From Isoetes taiwanensis (lineage: Eukaryota > Streptophyta > Lycopodiopsida > Isoetales > Isoetaceae), in contig JAJEKV010000649.1 in NCBI GenBank assembly GCA_021234155.1, positions 62,001 to 126,000 of the forward strand: DNA of 64,000 nt, read 5' to 3'. The translations under genes were made by a program, and so were the position numbers. Below the pieces are notes generated by a model. The model worked only from the letters and a program-made list of their open reading frames with translations. It was not told the origin of the DNA and did no database searches. The stretch's first letter is position 1; every line of letters starts with the position of its first letter. Shown one piece after another: positions 24,741 to 36,600 of the stretch.

Positions 24741-24745
24741 CCCAC

Positions 24746-24857
24746 CTCAAAGACATGGTCAAGTGGACATAAAATGGTTGTGGAGTCCTAGTATTGTGTA
24801 AGATTCCGTGGTGTCCAAACCAAACCGGATCATATCGCACCATAAAAGTGGCATCAC
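24746..24857 (-). pseudogene. Exon-like segment, product not recognised
   Basis: On the minus strand, TATTATAG|GTGATGCC and TTTGAG|GTGGGA look like splice acceptor and donor around 112 bp. The segment encodes GDATFMVRYDPVWFGHHGIL followed by HNTRTPQPFYVHLTMSL without stops. The composition is protein-like. I cannot name the family. It lies 1.1 kb downstream of the USP relic on the same strand, but the sequence is not a USP motif that I know. Confidence 0.35.
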
Positions 24858-25981
24858 CTATAATATACCAAGACAAACTTAGTGTGCATTCCGCAAATCC
24901 CTAAATTAAGCAAAACAAATTATCACTCTTTGGAAAAGACATCCTTGATCTTTTTATTTGAAGGTAGAAACAACCTTTAAAGGTAGGAATCTAACAATAA
25001 TGGGAAATTCCTAATATGGAACTTATTCCGAAATGGCAATAGCATTTCAACTTGACGAAGTCATCACTCATATATTATGTACAAAGTGTTGACATAGCAA
25101 TTAGTGTGGTTCAATATTGAAGCAATAGCAAGAGCATCACGTATCGCCTCTTTAGCATTGCGGGGAAAAGATTCAGACAAATCTTGCGGGGATTAAGCAA
25201 AATTTGATCATTTTGACAACCCCGACACTTTTATGCGTTGGTAATCGGTTATTGTGAATAAATTTCAAATTCATTCAAATATAGGTTTTCAGATCAAAAA
25301 GAAATCATAAACACTTCCCGGGGATAGATAAACCGATTGTTCACACTATAGATTGGCGTAAGCACAATCGAAAGTGGAAGTCCATTTTTATCTTGAGAAA
25401 AAGTGAAAACAAAATTCTAGAATAGGAGGAGTTATGTACTTGGAAATTTACAAGTGCAAAATGAGTCTCAACAGAGTGGTTCCCTCCTCTCATCGGTTTA
25501 GGTGGAATTGCGGGCTTGAAAGATAAGAATCCGTAGGACACAAATTACTAACCACTTTTTGTAGATGGTCAAAAAAAAGATAGTAAATTATGTCCATCGA
25601 AAAGCAAGGTAAAACTACATAGAACCATTTCCCTTGACATCTACATTATTGTTGATTCAAAAGACAACATCGGTACAATTTTTTGTAATGGCATCATCTC
25701 TTATGAAGCAAAAGCTTACCGGGCATGTCATAGTATTACGCTTTATCATAAAGCAACTTAGTTTCGTGGAAGGCGATGCCTCTTTCTATCAGTTCTTGAA
25801 AGGTAGTGTGTGCGGCATATGGTTCAAGTTGCAACTCACCGCATAACCTCGTTCATATATAATGTGTGCCAACATTAGAAATCATGATGCACCATGCAAA
25901 AGAAATAGAAGCAATGAAGAACAAAGTGCGATTGTCGCTAAACCGAGAAAACATAGGACAAGGTCAAAATGTTTTACTAAC

Positions 25982-26170
25982 CACATGTCCTCTGGTCCCA
26001 ATAGCTCCTCCTTTGAAAATGCTTCCAAACAATTGTAAAGCGAAATAGCTTCTTGCCTTGCTTTTTTTGTACGTTGATGGTGTGTCGGCCTTACAAACCT
26101 CGGTAATCTTTCTATACAACTCAGTCATATTGGGATTCCGGGCTTCATTTGACCAATCAACAAACAAAAT
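25982..26170 (-). pseudogene. Ubiquitin-specific protease relic, exon c
   Basis: The minus strand reads FVDWSNEARNPNMTELYRKI (TEVCKADTP) in one frame. After a frame break at about 26070 it reads RQEAISLYNCLEAFSKEELL and then GPEDMW. This corresponds to the segment of plant UBP8/9/10-type ubiquitin carboxyl-terminal hydrolases just before the zinc-finger cysteines and the second half of the catalytic domain. A donor-like ATGTG|GTTAGT follows. The frameshift inside the exon makes it non-functional. Family assignment is from remembered motifs. Confidence 0.65.
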
Positions 26171-26872
26171 ACCTAAATCTCTCGGTTACTACGCATTTAA
26201 CCGGACGGGGAGAAATTATATGCCGATCCATAAGGATTTCTCTTGATGAACCCTTTCATCACATTATAGCGGCAGGAAAGGAGTCTAGCGTGGGGAATGC
26301 CCTTCTCAACATAGGCTACTTGTTCCCCATTGTTATTAGGTATTTTTGTGGGAGAATGGTCCTCTTTCTAACATCTCGGGCCCCTCTCCATGCATGGATC
26401 TGTTATCCCTGTAATCCAGTTCCCGAAAGCACGCCCGGGCTTCTTCATTGGATAGAGTACCGCTCAACAACGGCTTTGACATCTGCGTTGGTGCGGGGGC
26501 CTATCTTCACGCACGCATGTAATGAGGGTCATTCCAAATAACCTCCATTGCTTTATGTTGCTTAAATTATAATAATAACCGCATATATATAGAATAAAAT
26601 GATGTTTTAACTCAATAGCTCATGAAATTTTCTAGTGTAAGAACTCACTCTTTCCCGAATGGTGTTGGAGAAGCACTAGCAAAAGGCTGCCTATCGACAC
26701 TTTTGGAAGCCTCAGATGAGATAAGCAATCATCATCATGAATTGAAGAGATTGATCTTTGGTTCCTCTACTAAATGAAAGTTACTAAGACCGTAAAGTCG
26801 CAATATATAATATCTCAGTTATATCGAAGATTTCAACAATACAAAGATGTTTACTAGAGGAAATATGTACAT

Positions 26873-27129
26873 GAATCATAAGAAGCTTCTCGTCGCTCTG
26901 TAGACTACAAGCACCCCCAATGGCATTAACAAGATCCTTGTATTTTCCTTGTTTAGGTACATTGATAGTAATGCGATGTGGGGATGCACTTCCATCTCCA
27001 CAAAAACACTACCTTTGTCATTGCACGCATGACCTTTGATGGCAATGGCAAAGATAGGTACATGAATGGGTCAAATGTCAGCGAGACTTCCCACAATAAT
27101 TGGACAAACCAAAGTGGACTTATATTGCC
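26873..27129 (-). pseudogene. Ubiquitin-specific protease relic, exon b
   Basis: After an acceptor-like CAG|GGCAATATAAG the minus strand encodes, with small indels, QYKSTLVCP, VSLTFDPFMYLSLPLPS and GDGSASPHRITINVPKQGKY, then KDLVNAIGGACSLQSDEKLL. This matches the order GQYKSTLVCP.C..VS.TFDPFMYLSLPLP of UBP8/9-type deubiquitinases. A missing base at the start and at least two further indels disrupt the frame, and the Cys of the CPxC pair is lost. The acceptor region is triplicated (see finding). Confidence 0.75.
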
Positions 27130-27300
27130 CTGGATAAACAAATGCATCATGATTAACATCATCACATAGTAGCCAAACGAAAATAGATTTATATTGCCCT
27201 GGATGATCATACAACCATAACTAACATCCCCACACCAAACGAACAAACATAAATTTATATTGTCCTGAATAAACATACACATCATAATTAGCATTATATA
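27119..27300. repeat. Threefold ~67-bp repeat of an intron 3' end
   Basis: TTATATTG(C/T)CCTG begins near 27120, 27189 and 27254, each followed by similar AT-rich sequence with ATCATxATTAxCAT motifs. On the minus strand each unit ends in the same CAG|G(G/A)CAATATAA acceptor-like junction of exon b. The spacing is about 69 and 65 bp. Confidence 0.65.
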
Positions 27301-27388
27301 AATCAGAAAATAGGTTTATCCCCTACACAAAGCAAATAAGAAAAGGTGTCATCTATCCCCGACACTAAAAGTAGGACAAATATGTTAC

Positions 27389-27559
27389 CTGGTATACATC
27401 AACAATGATGGAGTGATTTCGTGCCCTATGGTTAGCCCGGTACTCATCTGCCACTTCTTCATCCGATCGACCTTCCACGTCTTTTACTTGAATATATGGT
27501 TTATTCTTTAAGCGGTTCAAGTCTTCGTGCAGTCCATCCAAATGAAATGCCAGTAACTC
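27389..27559 (-). pseudogene. Ubiquitin-specific protease relic, exon a
   Basis: A clean 171-bp exon on the minus strand (acceptor TTGCAG|GAGTTACT, donor TACCAG|GTAACA) encodes 57 residues: [20 protein letters not shown], then [20 protein letters not shown] and ending [10 protein letters not shown]. This is a hallmark region of plant UBP8/9/10-like ubiquitin-specific proteases, right after the QHDSQ box. No upstream exon with the catalytic Cys box was found before repeat R1 (27876). Exons b and c on the same strand are frameshifted, so the locus is a gene fragment. Confidence 0.8.
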
Positions 27560-27654
27560 CTGCAACATAACAAGTGATGCAATTAGATATCAGTGCTAGT
27601 CAAACATAAGCCAGACATAGCCAGATGCTAGAAACGGCATGGGAAGAGATGTCT

Positions 27655-27729
27655 GCCAGATGCTAGAAATGGCATGGGAAGAGCTGTGGGCTATAAACAA
27701 CTCTTCCCACGCCATTTCCATCATCAGGC
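27655..27729 (+). ncRNA. miRNA-precursor-like hairpin
   Basis: 27655-27683 and 27701-27729 form a 29-nt stem with about four mismatches. It can be extended by TGT/ACA, leaving a loop of about 9 nt (GGGCTATAA). The 3' arm contains CTCTTCCCACGCCATTTCCA. A partial extra copy of the 5' arm lies directly upstream at 27620-27648. Size and pairing suit a plant miRNA precursor, but a small MITE or an inverted duplication would look the same. No expression evidence is available. Confidence 0.35.
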
Positions 27730-27875
27730 TAAGTCTAGATTAAACTATGTTTGCGAATATAGATAAGTTGTTTTGATTTTGTTTCAAATTCTTGCCTGCA
27801 CAAAGTATTTACGCCCACTGCAGAAGATGCTGAGGGGTAGAATGCCAATCTTTAATGATCCATCGTATGCATAGA

Positions 27876-28130
27876 AAAGCCCAAGAACCCAGGAGTGAAG
27901 CTAGTTGAGCGGTGTTTGTGCAGCTAAGGGCCTAAGAAGAAGCTGGAGCTACAGCAGCCACCATCGCCAGAACACCAGTTAGCCAGTTTCCAGAGTGGCT
28001 ACCCAGCAATAGAAATGAACGCCAGTTTACAGCCAATAATGGATTTGGAGCTATTATTGGCATATACCTGGAATATGCCACAAACCCACATCAACGAGGG
28101 TTTGCCCCCTTAGGGGCAACCCAAAAATGC
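27876..28130 (-). repeat. R1 dispersed repeat, copy 2
   Basis: High identity to 21541-21813 by eye, with a deletion of about 18 bp in the TTGGCATATTTCGGGCATAC region. It keeps GGCATAT-ACCTGGA-ATATGCC and the terminal CCCCCTTAGGGGCAACCC hairpin. On the minus strand it lies about 320 bp upstream of the USP exon a. Confidence 0.8.
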
Positions 28131-28200
28131 ACTCAATCCCTACAGTCATAGGATTAATTATTTGACTCTTATTATGGGATAAATCATGGCCTGCCTATTT

Positions 28201-28371
28201 TTAAATAGGTTTCCTCCCCTCAAAAGAAGGGAAAAAAAATTATAGCCATTATGATAAGGGTGGCGTAAAAAAAATGCCCTTCTCTTTAAATAGGTTTCCT
28301 CCCCTCAAAAGTAGGGAAAAAAAATTGCAAGCCATTATGAGTAAGGGTGGCGTAAAAAAATGCCCTTCTCC
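28201..28371. repeat. Two-copy 85-bp tandem repeat
   Basis: TTAAATAGGTTTCCTCCCCT starts at 28201 and 28286. Each unit ends in AAGGGTGGCGTA followed by an A-run and ATGCCCTTCTC. The two units differ by a few substitutions and indels. Confidence 0.85.
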
Positions 28372-28379
28372 TTGGAAAG

Positions 28380-31300
28380 GCAAACAATTAAGTAATCTTT
28401 AAAATAAGGACGAGGACTTAAAAAAGCCTTAGAATTTTATTAACGCCAATAGTCAATATGTATGGCATTATTCTATATATTATAGTACGAAAGCAAGAAA
28501 TAAAAAAATTATAATTAAAAAAGGCAATTTACGAAAAGAAAAGAAATCGGAAAACAAAAAGCAACGTTCATTTTTGGCGGCGGGCGGGCATGAACTTCTT
28601 TCTACATGCTGCTTTCTTCGACAACGGCATGCATGATGCATCACTTTCAGTGATCAGAATCACTAGACATGGATAAAAAGTGCAATCTAATCAGACTCAT
28701 CGGCATTCATTCTCCAATCAAATTTTGTTGCTCCAGTGCATCGTGCATGGCATTTGATTCACATGAAAAACCTCGCAAGTTAGTGCTTGCTTCCAATACC
28801 TTGCATTCCTTTGTATTTTATTTGCTGCCAATTCTTTGCTGCATTTTTCCATCTTTCTTTCATTCTAAACATGATCAACAAATTTTATAGCTTGAAATGA
28901 CAAAAAGGGTTTACATTCTATTTACATTACGGCCATGATATGTTTATGAATATTTAAACTGCTATGTTTTTTCAAAACAAAAATTACTTTGTTTTCTATA
29001 AATGTATGATTTGATAAATAAATGTTATTTTATAATGAGTTTTGTAGTAAATAAAGGCAGTTTACATTGTACCATGAAATAAAAAGGGCTGATAAGATTT
29101 TAATCATCCCAAAAAAAGGCAACTCAAAATATGGCTTTAGAAAAGAAAAGAGTTGTCTGTCGTTATAAGTTGATCCCTTGACAAATTAGTTGTTCCAGTC
29201 ACGACAAATTAATTGTTTCATTATTTAAAAAAGGCTTTCTAAAAAACATTTTAATTCCCTATCAATATCATTTCTATAAAATGCACAGCAAAATATGTGC
29301 CCAAAGCATTCAGGCATATGTAAAGGGTGGGCAAGGTTGATACAAATGAATTGTCGTTTTTATTACTCACATATAATGCAGTCTCCTTTTCTGTTTGCCA
29401 CCCTATTTGTTTCAAATAATTTGTTTGAGCCGCCCGCCAATCGACTGTGGTATACATCCACTTCATGCTTGCATGTAGGGCAATGATTTAAGGATCCAAA
29501 CCAATGATATTGCTATAAAACATTGACGTCACATGGGATATCATGCGGGAGAGGTATAACTAACTCTATGGTCTGCAATGGATGGAATAAAAACCGTCAC
29601 ACTCATAGAAACCCAAGATTCCACTGATCGGGCTATTGGTAATTGGCCCAATCTTCTTTGGATTTGATCATCTCGAGGATTAATTCCTCTCTTAAATAGT
29701 CGTACTTAAAATTATGGCAAGGCGTATTTGAAAAAGTGGATTATAGAGGATTGCTTGATAGTAACCTTGAAACAGTACATTTTACACAACTTTCATAGGG
29801 AGCAAGTAGACAGATCTCTCAATTTCATTTATTTGATGCTTCAAGTTATTTCAATAACTATTTTACAGCAATTGAGCAATGTTTTACACAAGACATTTTG
29901 TAAACCAAATGTGCAGGATAAACCAAATGTCTACCAGTGTAAATATCTTTGATTCATCAAGACATTTTGCAAAATTGATTCCCAAGAGAAAAAAGCCCGC
30001 AAGAGGATGTGCGTCAGCTGCCATCAATGAATCTCATGCATCAGGGACAGCTTCTAATGCTTTTGAGATGGTCACAAATAGGGAAGTAGCAACTAGGCGA
30101 CTGGCAAACCAACCTTTAGAAAGATGAGCAAAAAATTAGTAGATGAAGCATAGCAATGGGAATAAATAAGATGGCACATAGTGTGGTCAGATCTAAGGCT
30201 TCAAAACTTGAGTTCATGAAAAATTCTAAAGCTAGAAAATGCGAAACAGGGTGGCCATCATAGTGACGACTAATAATGTTATAGTACCCAGCAGTTTGTT
30301 GCATGTGGCATGAAGATACATACATCATAATATGTAGCAAAATAACAGGGGGGTTGTTTTTATGTTTTTGTACTGTTTTCTCTAAGGTTTTTATATGATT
30401 TGGTGGCCGTATTCATCCAGGTGTACTAAAGAGTATTTCTAGAGTGCAATCTTTTGTGAGCCATTGATTTTAGGAAAGGGGCAAATCCTGGTGGTGGTTT
30501 TGTGCTGGTTCTTTTTTAGGGTTCTTTTAGGGTTTAATATCTAGGGCAAGCACTTCGATATCAGATTGAAAAATTTATTTAGAGAAGTCAGGCTAAGCAA
30601 AGAACCATTCTTACATGTAGAAGCCCTTGACTTACGGTTTGGAGGCCATTCAACTTAGGGTTTCGAGGCCACAGATTGGTTTTCGCGGTCTTTGGGGATC
30701 TGGCGTCTGATCGGAGTATGGTATGGCACGGTCGGATCTAGCGGGCGCCCTAGTTATCCATCACGTATGCGGTACATTTACGACTCCATTTGCATGCCCA
30801 TTTTACATAATGCTCGACCGGTTTCAACGGTTCATTAGTTTTATAGAAATGAAGATCGTATGCTTCCCTGACCGCGCCCTATTTTTCCACTTGTTAAGTA
30901 TTACTCGGCTGAAGGATACGGCGTGACCATTCTTATTGCACGAATCTGCGCTAAGGAAATGAGAGAAATTGATGGCAATACTGGGGCATGCAAAGCAATA
31001 TAAGGCATACTCCAAGTAATTCATTTGTTAGATTATATACTATTTCTCAATTTTCATTTGTATTGTGTGCTATTATCTTCCTATCCTTATCTCGCAGATG
31101 AGCATGAGATCTCTAAGGCTGCAGAATTGTGAGTTCCAATGTGATTAATTTGAATATCTCTCAAGCCAATATTTGATCTGAAGTTGTTTATCTTAGATAT
31201 TTTACGGTTTAAAGTGTTAATGCCTTTACCTCCTAGAGATCAGCTTTCATTGTTTTAGATTGTCGAAGCAAACTCCAAAGATAAATCTTTGCCTGAGAGG

Positions 31301-32750
31301 CATTTTACAGAAAGCCACGAGTCAATGAAGTTGCACATCGGTTATTTGTTGCCCAACAAACCCGTCTCTTCAAAATATCGCCACAACCTGAATATCTTTT
31401 GGACTCTTGTATTGGAAGTTTCTCGAAATTGCATGTTTTTGAGCGTAGATGCAATCTTCTCATTGTTATAAACGCCATGCACCTTAGAAGTTGGCTTCCT
31501 TTGCGAAGGAATTCATATCAAAAGATTTTACATTTTGAGAAGAGCGGTTCATGTGCCATAGAAAGAGAGCTCAAACTCCCCGTCGACTTGATCTTAAGCC
31601 GCTTAATTGTGTTTGATCTTTGTACACTCTCGATAAATTAAACTTTGGATGTTACAAGTTTAGGGCTGGAAGACCACGCCCCTTCATGTATAGACAATAT
31701 GCTTGTTGATTGAGGGGATATGAAGGCCATCCGTTTTAAGCCTTAAAGTAGTTGCATCCCGGTATGTGTCTTGAGTCTTGACACAAAACTTAGTTCACGT
31801 TAAATTTAAAATTTAGTCTTGTACAAATTTAGCATTCTTTTAAATTCGGTAAATGCTTGTTAAAACACGGGCGCAAAATTTTGAGTATAGATATGATTGA
31901 TATATATATTGACATGATGACTACTTGGTGCCGGATGAGCATGAATCTAAGTTGGTATATTTTATTTGTCTCTAATTGTGTAGATCTTTTGGCATTTTAC
32001 GATATGCTAATATGTTTGTTTCCTTGTTGGTATATCTTCTTTGTCTCCAATTGTGTAGATCATTTGGCATTTTTGTATGCGAGGGCATTGCCTACAAATA
32101 TTAATATCTAGCATGACATATTAGCTTCTATGGATTTTGTCGTCTAGTGTATGCGTGGGACCTATCAAGTAGAGATTGGAAATAATCAAAGATGAATTCT
32201 ATAGCTTGGCTACTTGGACGACTGAGAAAATTGACATCCAAATTGGCGTCCATAACGTGACAACTATGTTGTATCTAGAATGGCATGTTGTACCACGGAA
32301 TGGAATAGGTTGCGGTGTTCATATGATTGGGGATATTGGGGATATTTTGTAATGGGTTATGTTGGAAGTTAGAGAAGTGTTATTGGACAAGAATACTCCC
32401 ATGTCTATTTCTTGTGAGTTCTTGTAAAGTTGTGCTTATTCCGAAGTTGAAGTGCTCAAGTATTTACGTTCATTTCGCAGAGTTTATGCCCATCCATTTA
32501 AGTTGCCTTGCAATGCTATAACACGATCCACTTGTGGAGATGTTTGATTATTCCCCACAACATATATGGCATTTTTTAAATATCGTGCCTCCGACTATAT
32601 TGGTTTAAGTGCTCTCCACGACTATATTGTTTTAGGCAAGGCCTTGAAGGGGCCAAATTTTTTTAATTTAACACAAACCATTACATCTAATGTTTCCAAG
32701 TGTGATATTATATTGTTTGTTTTTGCCCCAGAAGGGCAAAATTTTCTTAA
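28380..32750. other. Long AT-rich stretch without a supported gene
   Basis: No family recognised. At 31951-31997 and 32025-32072 a direct repeat of about 47 bp occurs (TTGGTATAT...TTTGTCTC(T/C)AATTGTGTAGATC..TTTGGCATTTT). Short frames at 29879-30127 and 31399-31641 have mildly protein-like composition but no motif. Near 32678 an extra partial copy of the MITE end (ACACAAACCATTACAT) is present. Confidence 0.45.
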
Positions 32751-32758
32751 AGTTATAA

Positions 32759-33131
32759 CACAAACCATTACATTACACAACTTAAAATTAAATTCCCCTT
32801 AAACCCCTTTTGTTTGGGTGCATATTCACACCGGGGGTGGCGTAGGGCGGAGAGCCTTCATAATTGTATTTTGCACGCGTCTTAAATCAACACCATATAG
32901 TATTACGCTTGAAATCTTATAGTATTTTGCTTAATCTTGTTATACGGTATAGCAAATTTTGTACTTGCATACCCCACAAACGAGGAACTTTATATGCGGT
33001 ATAGATTAAGGAATAAGGCGAATATGCCTATCCAACGACTCTCGTTGCGAGTCACCCGTGTGAATATGCACCCAAACAAAAGGGGGTTTAAGGGGAATTT
33101 AATTTTAAGTTGTGTAATGTAATGGTTTGTG
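32759..33131. mobile_element. MITE with 73-bp terminal inverted repeats
   Basis: The left arm (32759-32831) and right arm (33058-33131) are inverted copies of CACAAACCATTACATTACAC...GGGTGCATATTCACAC, differing by a single C in a homopolymer. The 226-bp interior has no coding capacity. The flanks (TTATAA on the left, CATGTA on the right) show no clear target duplication. A second partial terminus at 32678 suggests a nested or duplicated end. It is a non-autonomous DNA element of unassigned superfamily. Confidence 0.85.
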
Positions 33132-33366
33132 CATGTATAGTATATAGATAGAGAATTTTTAACGTCGGCGGGAACCCAATCGAGTTATGGGACCAGAACA
33201 TAAAAAGAGGGCATGAGCCCCAACAGAACTCGGGGACTGAGCCCCCTAACAAATCACATAGCATCATTGTCTGTTATAGTACATTGCATCATTTCTTGCC
33301 ATATTACATTGCCTGCGGCAAAGGCTTCTTTTTAATTGTGTATTTCATAAAGAGTTTAGTAAGCAT

Positions 33367-35355
33367 TTTTTTTTTTTGAAGAACTGCGGTCATCAATATA
33401 TTAAAAGAATGGTAATGTTACAAAGCAAGTGAGGAGGAAGGAGAACGCCCCAAAGAGACAGCCGATACCTCGAAAACTCACGTAAAAAACGCAACTCCCA
33501 TCACTGCACAAACCGACCATCACCATCTACAACACTTAAGAAGTCAGCCAAATGGCAAACTTCTGCTCTACTAATCCCGAACACCGTAAAGCTTTGAAAT
33601 AGCTTGTACCGAAGTCGAGGAATTAGAGAGGCCGTGCCAACCCCCGAAAGACCCACAACCGCCGCTTCCAAATCAGCCACACCAACCAAGCCACGCGACG
33701 GATGCAAGGCTATTTGTCGCCATAAAAGCCGCCAAGCACCGGGGATACACATGAAGCAACAATTGCCGGGCTAGTCAATCTCACCAAACAAAGCCCCACC
33801 CAACCCAAAGTGTGCCGCAAGTGAGGGCATAAAACCGCATAATGCTCCACAGTCTCACGATGAGGCCAAAGGGCGAGAGGGCTCACACCTGGCCTAAACC
33901 CGACTCACAAGGGCATTCACCCCCGATACAGCGGTGCACCACCGGCCACGAGAAGCACCCTAACCTTCGTGGGAAGTGCGCTCCATGTCCACGCCCACAC
34001 CATCGAGCCGAGAACCCTAAGCCGCAGAGACCACTTGTGCGAAGGGGAAGAGTGTCATGAATAGCCAAAGACCCGTAACAAGACCGCACAAAACAAGAAG
34101 ACACAACATCCGGATGAACCTTCCAAACCGCACCACCACATCATCCCGAGGGACTATAGGTATGTGTGGAATACTCCCCGCCACTTGTTCCCGTGATAGC
34201 CCTTTGCTCCTCAGGTAAAAGCGAAGCTCGAAAAGAACTCCCACGAATCCAATACCAATCCTCCAAGGTGAGCACAAAGATCTCGCCTCCAACGGACCTC
34301 AAGGCGTCCAAAGCATGCATAGTGGCGACTAAGGGCAAGTCTTGCTTGGGGGTAGAGGAACCCATAAGAAAGGAGAAGAGTGGTGATAAACCGAGGCATA
34401 ATCTAGCTGGAAGAGCACACGACATGATCCCAAGCCCGCAACACCCCCGTGAGAAAAGGGGATGCATGTGGAAAGGCGGAGACCATATACAACAAGTGCC
34501 CGTGGCAACTCCACATGCATGCAGACGGCTTCCCAAACGCCACACAATGGCTAAGAGATCGCAGAACAATAGCGCCGCACTGTGAGAAGATGCTCCATCC
34601 CCGAGTGCTCCAAACAAACTTGAAGACCAACACCTTACTATGCGGCGCCAAATCCGAATGGCCAAGCCCCCATCCTCCGGGGGGAGACACTTCCACCAAG
34701 CCACTTTAACAACCGCCCCTTCATCATCCCCCCCCACACAAAATTACGAACAATCTTATCCAAAGCCTCAGATCTTACCCCTCGGGAGCTATTCGCATGA
34801 GATGTCGATACACATGAGTGCTACAAAAAATCTTGACTTGGCAATAGTGATCCTACCCGCCATGGACAACTTGCTACCCTTCCACCAATTGAGGTGTTTC
34901 TCGCAACCCCCCGCAAAATCTCATCCCACACCCTCCCCATGGAAACATCCCCTCCAAAGGGAATACCCAACAACTTAGTACACACATTACCTGGAAGCAC
35001 CTTCCAAGGGAATAGAGCCAAATAAGGGGGAGGCGGCATCAGCTGAGCCCATAATGCGGAGCATTTACCCCAATTCAGAAGAATGCCCGAGGCCAAGGAG
35101 AAAGTATCCAGCAAACCCTTCACATTCAGCAGATTCCTCTCTTCTGACACCAAGAAGAGGAAAGTGTCATCGCATAAATGGTTAATAATCTGGCGGCTAC
35201 CATCCCCCGCATCCGAAGCCCATCCACCACCCCCTCCTCCATTGCAGCAAAAAACAACTGATACAGGGCCTCCGCCACAATCGTAAACAAAAACGGCGCC
35301 AAAGGGCACCCCTGACGCACCCCTCTGCCTAAGGAGAAAAAGGCGGAGGGTTGAT
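33367..35355 (-). mobile_element. 5'-truncated LINE with poly(A) tail
   Basis: On the minus strand the element starts within reverse transcriptase. GHQPSAFFSLGRGVRQGCPL and APFLFTIVAEALYQLF are followed, in other frames, by INHLCDDTFLFLVSEE (a degenerate YADD box), ASGILLNWGKCSALW and LGIPFGGDVS. Next come VAWWKCLPPEDGGLAIR (34.7 kb) and the C-terminal region to 33501. The 3' end is a run of A (T-run at 33367-33378 on plus). Truncation at the 5' end and a poly(A) tail are typical of target-primed reverse transcription. Frameshifts show it is inactive. The large frames on both strands from 33.5 to 35.4 kb are pieces or shadows of it. Confidence 0.85.
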
Positions 35356-36600
35356 GGCCTGTGATACAAATTTTGCTGTATATATGATAAGGTTTTTGAA
35401 TTTTTCTTTATCTTGGTTTCATTAAGCATTGTGATAAAATTCTAGTAGAAGGGCCATTGTTTATGTTCAACTTTGTGCAATTCACTGTTGAAAGTTTTAT
35501 ACAAAAGTTGCCAATTCATACAAAAGGAGAGACAATTTCTAGGGGAATATAAGCAACATTGATGCCTCTGTCTAATCCATGCATATAGATGCAATCATAC
35601 ATGCAAAGCACACCCTCGCAGTACAAAACAACTCAAGAAGATAATGGAAAAGGGTAGCTTATTTGTTCATTGAAAAGGCCACTGATTTTGTTCACTATAG
35701 TTTTGTGTGTGGCTTATTTGTTTTTCTCCTCAACCAATGTGGTTACTAGATCCACAGCCTCCTCTGTTGTGCAACTACCTTTGTTTGGATCACAGAAAGG
35801 AAACTCCTTGTGTAGTCTGTTATAAACTCAAAGGCGTTACTTCTAAGACATTATAAACTCAAAGGCATTACTTCTAAGACTTTCAGCATAAAGCAAGTGC
35901 ATACTGAACCTGAACACTGCCTGAGAATTAATCCGGCTTCCAAATTGCTTAGTAATCTGGAATTGCACTTCGTTGTTGAATACATGATGTGCAAAATAAG
36001 AGGACTTTACATAGTAATTCTTTATAAACTGTCAACCAAATCCCCTTTACAAACTACATGCACAAAACCAAATTGACTAATGTATTAGATATTGGCACAA
36101 TTCGGATAGACGAAAATATGTTCAAATGATTAAGAAGTACTTTACCAAATAGTTAAAAAACTTTTTCACGCTTCATTTCGAGTGAATATTCATGGTAGAG
36201 TTGGAATAAAAAGCTCACTAAACTGGATCAAAGCTCACTATATCTTACACTTGGGATTTCCTTGCACTTGGCAGGGCATTTAGATTAATATGACTAGTAC
36301 CTTTGCTCATTGTCGAGCAATTGAAATGAAGCAATTGAAATTGTGAGGAAGCACCCTCTAATTTTGTAGCAGGTCCAAATATACCTAGTGACATGTTCTT
36401 GTATTTATACATATAACGTATAAATACGTGGAATGTTACACAAACTTTTTTCTCTCTCATCATATATGGGTGAGAGAGAAAGATATAGAGATCGAGAGAC
36501 TTGACCATCTCCCATGCTTTAACAGGGTCGTTAGCCATTTTTTTTACATCGCCGACCAGAAATTGGAGGAGAAAATGGAATGACACCAAAAGTGTTGTTG
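35356..36600. other. No supported gene; 31-bp tandem duplication
   Basis: A perfect-looking tandem pair TTATAAACTCAAAGGC(G/A)TTACTTC... lies at 35820-35850 and 35851-35881. A minus-strand frame near 36500-36560 reads VGDVKKMANDPVKAWEMVKS, which is exon-like but unassigned. Confidence 0.45.

Noticed and set aside
24200-25980. Search for the remaining USP exons (zinc-finger cysteines, HYTAF box)
   Set aside because: No convincing match on the minus strand. The 24746-24857 exon-like segment is not a USP motif that I know.
26149-26541. 130-codon plus-strand ORF
   Set aside because: Antisense to the USP relic area. The meaningful frames are on the minus strand.
28201-28371. Plastid-derived insertion
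   Set aside because: AT-rich tandem repeats with A-runs gave that impression, but I recognise no plastid gene or intergenic sequence.
34141-34737. Overlapping ORFs on both strands
   Set aside because: The minus frame is the LINE post-RT region. The plus-strand frames are shadows.
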